A stretch of DNA of 64,000 nucleotides, taken from Hordeum vulgare subsp. vulgare. Lineage: Eukaryota; Streptophyta; Magnoliopsida; Poales; Poaceae. The translations under genes and the position numbers were made by a program. The DNA lies in the NCBI RefSeq assembly GCF_904849725.1, contig NC_058521.1, forward strand, positions 348,748,138 through 348,812,137, in the 5' to 3' direction. The first letter of the stretch is position 1; each line of letters starts with the position of its first letter. The notes beneath the pieces were generated by a model. The model worked only from the letters and a program-made list of their open reading frames with translations. It did not search any database and had not been told where the DNA came from. Positions 24,101 through 36,956 of the stretch are shown here, in pieces.

Positions 24101-24450
24101 GCGTTTTGTAACCCCAGATGAGACATTTACTAAATGACCAGAGGTATGGGTGAGCTGAACAGATCTAGAGACAATCAATTTTGGCATGATGAGCTGTCAA
24201 CCAGTCCACCCCCAAAATGATATTGATGTCTGAAGTCTTGAGAGGTATAAAGGAAGTAAGGAATACTAGACCATCAATAAGGATTTGGTTCCCATGACTT
24301 ACTGCATTAGTTTGCCATTTGGAACCTGGAGCCTGAATTACTAATGGGGTGGGCATATCTACGAAAGCAATGTTATGCAAGGAGGCATAACGTTCGGAGA
24401 TGAAGGAATGAGATGCTCCAGAGTAAAAAAAGAACTGAAGCTGGATGAGA
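21137..24450 (-). pseudogene. T copy 1 pol: PR, RT, RNase H, INT, chromodomain-like tail
   Basis: From 24187 to 21137 the minus strand is one reading frame broken only by three in-frame stops (TGA at 23543-23545, TGA at 23024-23026, TAG at 22571-22573). Domains in order: the protease remnant upstream (about 24440-24170), with Tyr in place of the catalytic Asp before SGASHSF; RT with VVDYRPVN and the catalytic YLDD intact; RNase H with IYTDHKSL; an integrase zinc region ending CDVCRR, catalytic residues around STDFITGF, INSDRGS and SSGQVERVN; and a tail ending near WEREDRLRLEYPELF that fits a chromodomain-like end. Compared with copy 2 it lacks one codon near 23611. Confidence 0.85.
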
Positions 24451-24530
24451 ATCAACAAGGAGCGTCTTAAGCACGACATCATCATCATCTTGAGCTTCTT
24501 CTACAGATACATGGTGCACACATACACGAG

Positions 24531-24783
24531 TTAGAGCAACTGACCTTTCCTTGAACTTCTAGGTTCGTGGCTTGGAACGAACAACACCCATTCCTGAAGG
24601 TGGTGGAACAAAACCACGCAAAGGGAAATCCCTTGAATAGTGTCCTGGCTTGCTACACTTGAAGCACGATCCATAAATAGGATGGGGGTCTGGGTTGAAC
24701 GCTTGATTAATGAGATTATCCTGAGGGACACTTGGCATTGGCAGACGAGGCGCCACATAGGTTAGCCTTGGTACATCTCGCAA
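24531..24783 (-). pseudogene. T copy 1 gag remnant with zinc knuckle
   Basis: Only the end of gag survives. It holds CFKCSKPGHYSRDF, a CCHC knuckle whose last Cys is Phe. Upstream, gag is cut at 24772 by the jump into the middle LTR. Confidence 0.8.
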
Positions 24784-26552
24784 GGTCTATTGACAGATCA
24801 AACGAAAGAAATTAATCACGGCAAATGCTTCACAACGATGCATGAGCATGGCAAGTTATCATGATGCTGATTTCATCTAATGCAAGTGATCACAGGTTGA
24901 AAGAAGTTTATTTGATCTATATAAATCATTTTCAGAATCCAATTATATCCTTTATAAGCCTATTATGAATTTATCATATTCAGCAAGGTTAAAATGTCCA
25001 AACATGTGTATAAATGCCACCAATAGATTCCTTGCATTTTTCTGATACTTTTTCATATATAAATTATTTTCATCAGAGTTATACTTTAATTTCTATGATT
25101 TTTACAAGTTTTAGCAATTTTCTGGAATTAAATTAAATCAGAAAACTATTACTGTGTCAGGCTGATGTCATCCCTACGTCAGCAGGTCAACCAGCCGGGT
25201 CCAGGTCAACCTGACCAGTGGGGTCCACTCGTCAGTGACTCGAAGACTAATCCGCGCTGACCCGCACCAAGTGAGGTTTGACTCACTCGTGGGGCCCTTT
25301 GGCAGCGACTGGGGAAGGGGTTAATTAGTGCTAATGGTCGGCCACGTCGACGGCTACCGGAGGGAGGTCGCCGGCGACTGAGCCGCGGTGGAGGGCTCGC
25401 CGGAGTTGTGCTATTTTTCGCTACAGGGGTCCAAATCGAGCGTGGTTGACGGCTACAGCGAGCTGGCGAAGCACCCGATCTAATGGGAGCATCGGCTGGG
25501 GCTAGGGTGGCCGAGAGAGGCACCGACAATGAGCGGGGCGGTCGCCGGAGTTCGGCCACGGTGGGAAAACGGCCTACGGGGCACGACAGAGCATGGAAGG
25601 AGAGGGGAAAGAGTCAGCGGCTCATGGGGGTTCTATTCCTGGCGTCGGCGAGGTTGGAGGGGCTCTTTGGCCGGCGATTCAACGGCGGCGAGATCCAGTG
25701 GCCGGAGGAAGAACGGCGACGATGGCGACGCTACGGGGGCTCGGGTGCTCGGAGAAGATGATGGAGGGATGCAGCTCGTCGAGGCGGAGGAGTGGAGCTC
25801 TTCAGGGAGGCGAGGGGTGGCCGGGGTGGAGCTTGCGACGAGCTCGGGTGGACCGGCAATGGCGGCGGGAAGAGCAGGGGCAGAGAACGAGAGGAGAGGT
25901 AGAGAGCAGGGGGGAGGAGAGGATAAGGGAGGGACGGCCTCGTGCGCTCGCACGGTGGAGGCAGGAGGAGGCTCCACGGGAGGAGGAGCTGGCGAGGGCG
26001 CCTTGCCTTCCTTCTCCTCTGCCTTCTGGCACGAGGAGGAAGACGACAGGGGAGAGGTCCCTCTGGTGGGCTGGGCCAGGGGGTGGCGACACGTAAGTTT
26101 TTCTGTTTGTTTTTTATTTCTCTTTTATTTCTTGCTGGAATTTACTTTTAGGATTTAAAATAAATAGTTTGACCAAATATAAATCCCAAAAATGTTATTA
26201 GGTGATAGAGACAATAATGTCCAATGCCACATAAAAGTTTCAACATTTTTGAAACTTTAAAATAGAAGGAATCAAAATAATTCCATTCCAAATAGCTATT
26301 TAGTCAACTCAAAAATCCTTTTTAAAAAGTTCCTGTGGCCTAGAATTTTGGTTTGACAAATTTACCTTTTGACACTATTTTGCCAAGAATTTGGAACATT
26401 TTTTTGGTTCCTTTTAAGGTATTAAATTTTTATTGCCTTCTTGTCAAATGATCAAAACATTTGGGGCATTGATCACTTGCTATTTAAACATCAAATTTTT
26501 TATAATGCATGCATGAATGCTTGGCAAACAAATGAAAGCTAGGGCTGTGACA
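24772..26552 (-). repeat. Element T middle LTR, partial (1781 bp)
   Basis: It matches 19345-21125 of the left LTR over its whole length with few differences and no net length change. Its first 2025 bases (plus-strand order) are missing. At the junction, gag sequence and LTR sequence share TACAT. Confidence 0.88.
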
Positions 26553-26563
26553 ACTCACCCCCA

Positions 26564-29500
26564 CTAAGCAAGAATCTCGTCCCGAGATTTAGGCGTAGTC
26601 GGGAAGAGTTCGGGGTATTCAAGCCGAAGGCGATCTTCGCGCTCCCAGGATGCTTCATTCTCGGAATGATGAGACCACTGAACCTTGAGAAACTTGATGA
26701 TGCGATGTCGGGTGCTGTGCTCGGTTTCGTCAAGAATACGAACATGATATTCTCGATATGATAGGTCATCTTGGAGAACAAGCGTTTCGTGGTCTACTTC
26801 GAGGACAGGGTCCTTGAAGTAACGCCTGAGTTGAGAAATGTGGAACACATCATGAACTTTGGAAAGGTGAGGAGGCAGCTCTAACTGGTAGGCAACCTCT
26901 CCTCGCTTAGCGAGAATACGGAAAGGACCAATGTAACCAGGAGCAAATTTGCCTTTGATACCGAAACGATGGGTACCTTTGAGAGGTGAAACCCGTAGGT
27001 AAGCCTTCTCGTCAACTTCATAACTTACTTCCTTATGACGGCGGTCATATTGACTCTTTTGACGAGATTGGGTGGTTTTTAAATTCTCACGAATAATGCG
27101 AACTTGCTCTTCTGCATCCAGGATCATATCCGGTCCAAAGAACTGTCTTTCACCGGTTTCTGACCAGTTTAATGGTGTTCGGCATCTTCGTCCATACAGA
27201 ACTTCGAAAGGAGCTTTGCCCAGACTAGACTGGAAACTGTTGTTATAAGCAAATTCGGCGAATGGAAGACACTTCTGCCAATTCATTCCGAACGAGATAA
27301 CACATGCTCTGAGCATATCTTCAAGAATTTGGTTGACTCTTTCTACTTGACCACTTGACTCAGGGTGATAAGCAGTGCTAAACGAAAGATGAGTTCCCAT
27401 AGCTTTTTGGAAACTTTCCCAAAATCGAGAAGTGAAAAGACTTCCACGATCTGAATTGATTTCTAGAGGAACACCATGAAGAGAAACTATTCGAGGATTA
27501 TATAGGTCTGCTAGCTGACTAGCAGTTATACTTTCTCGGACTGGAAGGAAGTGAGCAACTTTCGAAAGGCGATCAATGACGACAAAGATGGCATCATTCC
27601 CTTTCTCGGTCTTTGGAAAACCAGTGATAAAATCCATACTAACCTTGTCCCACTTCCACTCAGGAATAGCTAGGGGTTGAAGGGTGCCAGCAGGCCTTTG
27701 ATGCTCTGCCTTAACGCGACGACAAACGTCACAGTTAGCAATGAATTGAGCGATTTCTCTCTTCATCCGGGTCCACCAGAACCTCTGGCGTAGGTCCTGA
27801 TAAATTTTAGTGCTACCGGATGAATCGTGAGAGGCAATTCATGAGCTTCCTTAAGAATCAAATCACGAAGTTGTTACTTCTTAGGAACCACCAAACGATT
27901 ATCAAAGAATACAACACCTTTATCATTTACCATGAAACGTCTAGCAACTCCTTTGGCGATGTTGCTCTTGATCCGGGAAATTCCCGTATCATGTTTCTGG
28001 GCTGCTATGATCTGATCCTTAAGAGTTGGTTTCGACACCAAGGTAGAAAGGAATCCTTGAAGAACAAGGTGAAGATTAAGCTTACGAAATTCCTCATGGA
28101 GAAGTGGTTGATTTTGTAGCAACGTGAGGTTGTTACAATAGGATTTACGACTTAGTGCATCAGCCATGACATTGGCTTTCCCTGGGGTGTAAGATATTCC
28201 TAAATCGTAATCTGTAATCAACTCAACCCACCGTCTTTGCCCGATATTCAAATCCGGTTGGGTGAATATATACTTGAGACTCTTGTGATTAGTGTATATT
28301 TCGCAACGATTACCGAGGAGGTAATGTCGCCAGGTTAACAGTGCATAGACTACAGCGGCAAGTTCCAGATCATGTGTAGGATAATTCTCCTCATGTGGAC
28401 GCAACTGTCGAGATGCGTATGCAATCACATGACGATCTTGCATAAGAATTCATCCAAGTCCTTGCCGCGAGGCCTCACAGTAGATAATAAAGTCCTTTGA
28501 TAAATCTGGGGGCACAAGTACCGGGGCAGTAGTCAGTCGTCTTTTCAACTCCTGAAAACTTTCCTGGCACCGTGGGGTCCATTCGAACTTCTTATCTTTC
28601 TTGAGCAGTTCATTTAGAGGTTTGGCAATTTTGGAGAAATTCTCAACGAAGCGGTGGCAATAGCTTGCTAAGCCAAGGAAACTCCTAACTTGCTTCACCG
28701 ATTCAGGTGGAGTCCAATCAAGAACGGCCTGAACTCTCTCGGGATTGACAACAATACCTTTTGCCGAGATTACGTGACCTACATAGGTCACTTCTGGTAA
28801 CCAGAATTCACACTTGGAGAATTTGGCGTAAAGGCGGTGCTCTCGAAGTTTCATCAATACCAGCCTAAGATGCTCAACATGTTCTTCTTCATTCTTCGAG
28901 TAAATCAGAATATCATCGAGGTAAACCACGACAAATTTATCCAAGTACTCCATGTTGTTCGAATTCATTCAGCGGGAGAAAGTGGCTGGGGCATTGGTTA
29001 GACCGAAGGACATGACGATGTACTCGTTTTGGCCATAACGAGTGACAAAGGTCGTCTTAGGAATGTCCCCGTTCCTAATTTTGATTTGATGATAACCTAA
29101 TCTCAAATCCATCTTTGAAAAGACTGCAGATCCAGCGAGCTGATCATACAGATTGTTGATCCTGGGGAGCGGATATTTGTTCTTTATCGTGACCATCTTA
29201 ACCGGTCGGTAATCTACAACCATCCATTCCGTACAATCCTTCTTCTTGACGAAGAGGACAGGGCAAGCCCAAGGGAAGAGCTAGGACGGATGAAACCTTT
29301 CTTCAAGGATTCATCAAGTTGGGTTTTAAACTCAGCTAATTCTTGAGGAGACATCTTATAGGGTCTTCTAGCAATTGGAGCAGTTCCTGGGACAAGTTCT
29401 ATGACAAACTCTACTTCTCTGTCAGGTGGGACACCTGGCAGTTCCTCTGGAAAGACATCCGGAAAATCACGGACTACTGGGATGTTTTCAAGGTCTGGAA

Positions 29501-29850
29501 GAAGAATGGCATTGAGGGCATATATCTGGCGTTTTGTAACCCAGATGAGACATTTACTAAATGACCAGAGGTATGGGTGAGCTGAACAGATCTAGAGACA
29601 ATCAATTTTGGCATGATGAGTTGTCAACCAGTCCACCCCCAAAATGATATTGATGTCTGAAGTCTTGAGAGGTATAAAGGAAGTAAGGAATACTAGACCA
29701 TCAATAAGGATTTGGTTCCCATGACTTACTGCATTAGTTTGCCATTTGGAACCTGGAGCCTGAATTACTAATGGGGTGGGCATATCTATGAAAGCAATGT
29801 TATGCAAGGAGGCATAACGTTCAGAGATGAAGGAATGAGATGCTCCAGAC
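26564..29850 (-). pseudogene. T copy 2 pol: PR, RT, RNase H, INT, chromodomain-like tail
   Basis: Nearly the same sequence as copy 1 (by eye about 20 differences in the 1.37 kb INT part). It shares the two TGA stops at the RT and RNase H boundaries (near 28969 and 28450), while the TAG seen at 22571 in copy 1 is CAG here. It has its own damage: a one-base loss near 27820 shifts the frame in INT, another near 29272 shifts the frame in RT, and the protease Asp codon is a stop (TAG). RT keeps YLDD and the integrase keeps its D, D and E positions. Confidence 0.85.
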
Positions 29851-29984
29851 TAAAAAAGAACTGAAGCTGGATGAGAATTAACAAGGAGCGTCTTAAGCAC
29901 GACATCATCATCATCTTGAGCTTCTTCTACAGATACATGGTGCACACATACACGAGTTAGAGCAACTGATCTTTCCTTGAACTT

Positions 29985-31011
29985 CTAGGTTGGTGGCTTG
30001 GAACGAACAACACCCATTCCTGAAGGTGGTGGAACAAAACCACGCAAAGGGAAATCCCTTGAATAGTGTCCTGGCTTGCTACACTTGAAGCACGATCCAA
30101 AAATAGGACGGGGGTCTGGGTTGAACGCTTGATTAATGAGATTATCCTGAGGGACACTTGGCATCGGCAGAAGAGGCGCCACATAGGTTGGCCTTGGTAC
30201 ATATCTCGGAGTGATAATAGCATTCGGGATCCATATCCTACGCTTCTGGGATATAGAAGTTGAAGATGATCCAACATCACGGTTGTGCTTGCAAGATTCC
30301 TCGTAGGTCATTCTGCTTGTTTCTGCTTGGATGGCTTTGTTCACAAGGACCTCAAAACTGATGAACTCATGCAAACTGAGATCATGACGAAGCTTTGGGT
30401 TAAGACCTTTCCTGAACCTTGCTTGCTTCTTGGCATCCGTGGATACTTTTTTCTGGTGCATAACGTGCAAGGCGTCCAAACTCACGACTATAAGCATTTA
30501 CATCCAACTTGTCTTGAGTCAAACTGCAAAACTCTTCTTGCTTACGATCTATCAGGGCCTGCGGAATATGATGTTCAAGAAAAGTTTCACCGAACTCCTG
30601 CCATAAAGTAACTTGGCCCGAAGGACGCATAGCCTCAAAGTTCTCCCACCATAGACTAGCAGAACCTTCGAGGTGATATGTGGCATAGGCAACCTTGTCT
30701 CCCTCACCCATGTTTGCATAACGCAGCTTGTTATTGATACTTCGGAGCCAATCATCTACATCTAGTGGCTCAATGGAATGATGGAAGGTGGGTGGGTTCA
30801 ATTTGATGAAGTCTCTGATGGATACTAGCTCATTGCACGGATAGGCTGTATTCCACTCTATGTGCTCCAACAGACGGTTGGTGGCATGCTTATTCCTCTC
30901 AATTTCTAGCATAACCTCTATCAACAAAGGCGGATTAAGAGAATCTTCTCCATCCCTACCATCTCCATGGTTCTGATCATGGCCAGCAGAACTCCGGGTT
31001 ACTCGCGACAT
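29985..31011 (-). pseudogene. T copy 2 gag
   Basis: It starts at the ATG at 31011 with MSRVTRSSAGHD and shows the retrotransposon gag pattern: FIKLNPPTF, a DVDDWLRSI segment, then HLEGSASLWWENF and a segment around FGETFLEHHIP. A frameshift near 30450 moves to the frame that ends with the zinc knuckle CFKCSKPGHYSRDF (last Cys replaced by Phe, as in copy 1) and stops at 29985. The start is about 440 bp from the primer site, a normal leader length. Confidence 0.85.
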
Positions 31012-31451
31012 CCTAATGAAACAATCCAGGGTTCAGAGACAAATAACACTAAATACCACAATCCCAGAGAAAATCGCACAACATAACGGCTGCATAGGCA
31101 TGAAATATGAGGCATCCTTCAAGAGATCTGGGCAACATAACTACTCAATATTATGATTCGAGGTGCAGCAAGAACAAAGGCATCTCATCTCAAAAATCTG
31201 TTGGAAGCAGGAATGACACACAAAAACCATTCTATAAGTCCATGGTTCAGTAACTCGTCCTCCTAGTAGACAGATAAGAAAACATTGTCCTTAATCCCCG
31301 TGGAAAAGAAAAGGTGACTCAGAATAGAGTGACTCGAGGAAAAGAGTAAAAGAGCCTTACGTTCCCTTCCACAATGAATTCCCATATATAAATATAGATT
31401 TTCTAGACTGAACATCGACCATTTTGGCTTGGTAATCCTACACGCAATCAA

Positions 31452-31463
31452 GCTCAGATACCA
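31452..31463 (-). other. Primer-binding site of T, tRNA-Met type
   Basis: Minus strand TGGTATCTGAGC, four bases after the 5' LTR end. It differs by one base from the usual initiator tRNA-Met site TGGTATCAGAGC. Copy 1 has lost its site. Confidence 0.75.
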
Positions 31464-31467
31464 ACGC

Positions 31468-34400
31468 TGTCGGGACCCCGATCCTAAGCCATACAACTCT
31501 AGCATGTACACATCATATCACTTTGTGGCCTCACGCACGGTAATCACCCCGGTTGCCACCTTACCTTGGCCGGGACGGTTTGCGTCTTTTGGCTCACGTA
31601 TATGACTATGTTGCCAGCAATCATATGTCAAAGAACCTGGGTCGACATGGCTAGTTATGAACCCAAGTGGCACATCCGTACAGGGACAGGCATACATAAC
31701 CCAACAAGGCAGGTGTCGGCCATCAGCGAGTGTAAACGAGTTGTAGAAAGCTACAGGGACTCCATTACACCGCGTGACATTTCCCCGAGGGGACAGACAC
31801 AACAACCAAGAAGGATACATGCCGGTCAATCCATATGTCCAGAGCAGTAGCAAGCTACCAAGGCTCGGTGGAAACACAAAGAGGCATTTCCCGGTATGGA
31901 GTACTACTCAAGGCACACACCTAGGTGTCGAATCCCACACATATCAATGCATTGCAAGCATACACACAATATGCACGATATCTGTAGATACAACATGGCA
32001 TCACAACATAACTCTACAACACATCATTTATTTAATAGACTCCGAAGAGTCAACATAGTTTAATGTTACAAAAAGAATGGGTCACATGACCCAACATTCA
32101 AAGCATACAAGCATCAAGCGGAAGTTACATGTCTGGGTACAGACATCTACTAAAAGCGTCTGGAAGAGCCTCAAAGCTACAACGACCCTACCATAGGAGC
32201 CAGATCACTGTCTGGGTTCCCAAGCTAAACCATCGATGTTAATGTCAAGAGATAACGTAGAGAGAGAGGCGTCTATTCTGCAAAAAATGTAAATAAACAA
32301 CAGTGAGTACGAAGGTACTCAGCAAGTCTTACATCAGTGCTAACTACGTATGCGTCAAGTATCAATGAACAGAATTGTGGGGTTTATTGCAGAGAAGCCA
32401 GCTTTGACCTTTGGCTGACCTATTCTACAACAAAGTTTTATTATCTCTCTCGCCTCCTTACGAGAGAGCGCACATGAGTCCACATAACCACCACATCAAT
32501 ACACCACCATGGATCCTCTCTCGTCATCCTACGAGAAGGCCATCCATAGCACTCACACTTATCTGGACTATTTTGGAGTAACCACTAAAGTTATCTATGA
32601 ACCATGTAAGTATCCAAGCAGTCCATAACTGAGGACGCGGCTATTCGAATAGATAGATACCCTGCAGGGGTGTACTTCGTCACACATGCTTCCGCCACTT
32701 ATTGCCAAGTGCACATAAAACCAGCACCTCGGCAACCTTCAAGCGGAAACCAGCCACGGACGTTAACCTACTAAGACTCACACCCAAGATAGTCGCCTAT
32801 CTGAGTTGGAACCCATAATGGAAGTCTGGCCGAGGTTTCCAACATGGCCTCAAACGATGTGAGCAGGGCCCCAAGCCGGTCCCGACTGGGCCGTTCATCC
32901 ACTTAGCAGGTCGTGCCACAACCTATGAACGTTTCGAACTACTGCCACTTCTGGACTGAGAACAGAGTAGTTAATAGGCCGAGAGGGGTCGAGTTACCGG
33001 AACCCAATGTGCGGTAGTAGCTAGTCTTGGAGCACCAACACAAGATCTGAGGTCCTATATGCGGCGACAATGAGACAACCCACCATGTACTCCTACATGG
33101 GCTGTCATCGCTACCTTTACCAAAACAGTTTCGCATCTTTAACTCTGATCAATAGGACATGATCATTCCAATACATCATTCCGATGCTCGGACCAAACTC
33201 AACCTAAGCATAGCATGCATAACAGGGTAAAGCACATATGACTCAAGCATCTACCAGGTATGCTAGGTTGCATTGGTTTAGCTATTTACTATGATCAAAA
33301 TCAGGTCATGCAAAGGAATAGGTGCAGCTATCGTAATACAACTATCAATTGAATCATCTTTTCCTAATGCATAGAAATGAGAGCAGGAGCGAGAGAATAG
33401 GATTTTGTCGGAATGTTCAAAGGGGTTTTGCTTGCCTCTTGATCGGAAGAACTCATCTATTCTTCGATGTCGGTGATAACTACATCTCACAAGGTCTATT
33501 GACAGATCAAACAAAATAAATTAATCACGGCAAATGCTTCACAACGATGCATGAGCATGGCAAGTTATCATGATGCTGATTTCATCTAATGCAAGTGATC
33601 ACAGGTTGAAAGAAGTTTATTTGATCTATATAAATCATTTTCAGAATCCAATTATATCCTTTATAAGCCTATTATGAATTTTTCATATTCAGCAAGGTTA
33701 AAATGGTCAAACATGTGTATAAATTCCACCAATGGATTCCTTGCATTTTTATGATACTTTTTCAAATATAAATTATTTTCATCAGAGTTATACTTTAATT
33801 TCTATGATTTTTACAAGTTTTAGCAATTTTATGGAATTAAATTAAATCAGAAAAGTATTACTGCGTCAGGCTGATGTCATCCCTGCGTCAGCAGGTCAAC
33901 CAGCCGGGTCCATGTCAACCTGACCAGTGGGGTCCACTGGTCAGTGACCCGAAGACTAATCCGCGCTGACCCGCACCAAGTGAGGTTTGACTCACTGGTG
34001 GGTCCCTTTGGCAGCGACTTGGGAAGGGGTTAATTAGTGCTAATGGTCGTCCAGGTCGACGGCTACCGGAGGGAGGTCGCCGGCGACTGAGCCGCGGTGG
34101 AGGGCTCGCCGAAGTTGTGCTATTTTTCGCTACAGGGGTCCAAATCGAGCGTGGTTGACGGCTACAGCGAGCTGGTGAAGCACCCGATCTAACGGGAGCG
34201 TCGGCTGGGGCTAGGGTGGCCGAGAGAGGCGCCGGCAACGAGTGACTCATGGGGGTTCCATTCCTGGAGTCGGCGAGGTTGGAGGGGCTCTCTGGCCGGC
34301 GATTCGTCGATGGCGAGATCCAGTGGCCGGAGGAAGAACGGCGACAATGGCGACGCTATGGGGGCTCGGGTGCTCAGAGAAGATGATGGAGGGATGCGGC

Positions 34401-35168
34401 TCATCGAGGCGGAGGAGTGGAGCTCTTTAGGGAGGCGAGGGGTGGCCGGGGTGGAGCTTGCAACAAGCTCGGGCGGACCGGCAATGGCGGCGGGCAGAGC
34501 AGGGGCAGAGAACGAGAGGAGAGGCAGAGAGCAGGGGGAGGAGAGGATAAGGGGGGGACGGCCTCGTGCGCTGGCTCGGTGGACGCAGGAGGAGGCTCCA
34601 CGCGAGCAGGAGGTGGCGAGGGCGTCGTGCCTTCCTTCTCCTCTGCCTTCTGGCACGAGGAGGAAGACGACAGGGGAGAGGCCCCTCTGGTGGGCTGGGC
34701 TAGGGGGTGGCGACAGGTAAGTTTTTCTATTTTTTTTCATTTCTCTTTTATTTCTTTCTGGCATTTACTTTTAGGATTTAAAATAAATAGTTTGACCAAA
34801 TATAAAACCCAAATATGTTATTAGGTGACAGAGACAATAATGCCACATAAAAGTTTCAACATTTTTGAAACTTTAAAATAGAAGGAATCAAAATAATTCC
34901 ATTCCAAATAGCTATTTACTCAACTCAAAAATCCTTTTTAAAAAGTTCGTGTGGCCTAGAATTTTGGTTTGACAAATTTACCTTATGACACTATTTTGCC
35001 AAGAATTTGGAACATTTTTCTGGTTCCTTTTATGGTATTAATTTTTTATTGACTTCTTGTCAAATGATCAAAACATTTGGGGCTTTGATCTCTTCCTATT
35101 TAAACATCAAAGTTTTTATAATGCATGCATGAATGCTTGGCAAACAAATGAAAGCTAGGGCTGTGACA
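31468..35168 (-). repeat. Element T 5' LTR (right), 3701 bp
   Basis: Same ends as the left LTR. It is shorter mainly because of a ~90-bp loss near 34229 and several small indels. Confidence 0.88.
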
Positions 35169-35173
35169 ACAAA

Positions 35174-36283
35174 TTGCACTTGGACACCCTTTTGATCAAC
35201 ATGAAGACTTGTTTATCTGTCAGTGAGAGTTCTTAGCTCTGCCAGAGTAGAAACAAGTTTCTCAGGTGACATGTTAAGGAGGTTGTGCTTCAATTATTTC
35301 TCCTTTTTAATCTTTGCAAGCCTAACTTGTTTGGCTTAACGATCCTTCCATTTTGCTTCATTGATGAATGAAGCAACCATATGACTTATTCCAGGAGGAA
35401 GCTTCAAGTCATCAATTGGAGTGTTTGGATCCTCATACAGTACTTCAGGATCCAGTGCGAGGGGAATGGTGCTCTCAGTAGCTGATGATGGCTTGAAGAG
35501 TTTCATCATCATATTCTTCACTTCCTTCTGATGCAGAAGGAATATTGACGACTTTGCTTGGACTTGGAATGGTACCTCTACTAGGAGTTATTTTAGTCTT
35601 CAAGAGACCAGGTGAAGATTTTGAAGCTGAGCCTGTTGCTGATGGTACAGAGGAACCTGGATTCTCAGTCTGATGTGACTGCAAAGGAGGTGAAGACTTG
35701 GCAGTTATTGCAATTTTCTGAGGAATTTTCTCTTTTGATACTACCGATGAGGGTTTTGGTTTGAGACTTGCTTTCTTCAACAGAGCCTTCTTCTGAGGTT
35801 TTTTGTAGCAGAAGCCTCCGCAACACAAGAAGTGGTAGTTGTAGCTGCAGCACGAGAGTCCTCATTGCATTTTGTTACAACAACTTTAGCCTTTTTCTTC
35901 AGCTTTGACAAATACTTGTCTTTTTCATCAGGATAATCCTCAATTGTGGCTACACTTGAGAGATGTGCTGCTTGTTGATCTGCCTTTGGCAACCTTTTGC
36001 ACAGAGGTTTGAGGGCAAACTTCTTGTCATATTTTGGACTGACATATCTATATTCCTTCCACTCCTTCACCCATCTGCGGTCAATATTTTGAAGCCTTAT
36101 CTTGCGTTTAGCTATAGTCTCTTTGCCATGAATTTCTTCATCTGGCGTGCAGTACTCAGCATATATCTTTAGGTATCTCAAAGGCGTTGTTTTGTTCCAG
36201 CTTCTTGACACCCTTCTATTTTCTGTCTTCCTCCATTTTCTTTGGATGAGGTTTTTGCTAAAGAATTTGTATTCTTGATGATT
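35174..36283 (-). pseudogene. Env-like region of element S, N-terminal part
   Basis: Minus-strand frames from about 36283 downward. The main piece (36211-35780) is rich in Lys and Arg, with KIYAEYCTPDEE, WVKEWKEYRY and a lysine cluster LSKLKKKAKVVV. It continues in other frames (35828-35475, 35521-35336) as a Lys/Ser/Pro-rich segment. Element T cuts the region at the ACAAA target (35169-35173). The frame is open upstream of the first Met to a CTCAG that could be a splice acceptor at 36284. No known domain. Env-like refers to position only. Confidence 0.55.
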
Positions 36284-36679
36284 CTGAGGACACAGGTAAT
36301 GTTTCTTCTAGAAATGCTGCAAATGAGTTAAGTTATGACAACATAGTGATTCATCAGCTGGCATTTTGTACCTGTGAACAGAGTATAGGTGCAAAGAATT
36401 TGGTGAGGTCATATGCGTTCTCAGATTTGAGGAAATTTAAAAATTTCTTAAGTTGAGGAATTTTGACTAAGCATTCTGATCTTGGGTTCCCGAGTTGTGC
36501 AGATTCAAAAATTTACACAATTGAGGAATCTCGTGAAGAATTTAGTGGCTTAGTGAAATTCTTCAAGTGTACTAGACATGGGTGTGCACAACTGAGAGAT
36601 TTTCTGAGGAAAAACTGATTTCACAACTCCTAATATAATAAATAGATCAACATGCATAGTAAAATAGGATTTTAATTAC
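36284..36679 (-). other. Possible intron in front of the env-like ORF
   Basis: AT-rich sequence lying between a donor-like GGTAATT (minus strand, GT at 36679-36678) and an acceptor-like TCCTCAG (AG at 36285-36284). Upstream is GC-rich leader and downstream is an open frame. Splicing is inferred only. Confidence 0.35.
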
Positions 36680-36948
36680 CCCGTGTGAAGAACATGATGA
36701 ACTGGAGCAGTAAAAGTAGAAGTCCTTCGGTCCAGATCTTAAGTGCCCTAACTTTGCGACTGAAGACAGCTACGGTGGCGGCGCAGGAAGATGTTCCGCA
36801 GTCGTCTTGAGTCCGGCGACGGCGAGGGCGAGGTAGTGAAGCTTTTCTTCAGCAGCGACGAAGATGCTAGCAGCAGCGCTAGGTTTTGAGCTCGAGCGGA
36901 GAAGACGAGGGGGAGGAAGAGTTTTTGACTGAGGGGGGGGTAACGTCC

Positions 36949-36956
36949 TATTTATA
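36949..36956 (-). promoter_or_regulatory. Internal TATA box upstream of the env-like region
   Basis: Minus strand GCTATAAATAGG, preceded by a C/A-rich stretch and followed by a GC-rich, pyrimidine-rich leader (36930-36700). It lies inside the element, about 740 bp after the end of RNase H, and resembles the LTR TATA context. It may drive a separate env-like transcript. Confidence 0.45.

Larger units (their letters stand above)
17320..35168 (-). mobile_element. Element T: Tekay/Del-type Ty3/gypsy retrotransposon, three-LTR tandem
   Basis: It is bounded by LTRs that start TGTCGGGACCCC (plus-strand reading) and end CTGTGACA, with the target ACAAA at 17315-17319 and 35169-35173. Between them lie internal copy 1 (21126-24771), a partial middle LTR (24772-26552) and internal copy 2 (26553-31467). 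The pol order PR-RT-RNase H-INT and a C-terminal chromodomain-like segment mark the Tekay/Del chromovirus lineage, and the 3.7-3.8 kb LTRs and the Met-type primer site agree. It interrupts the env-like region of S. No single family name is given. Confidence 0.88.
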
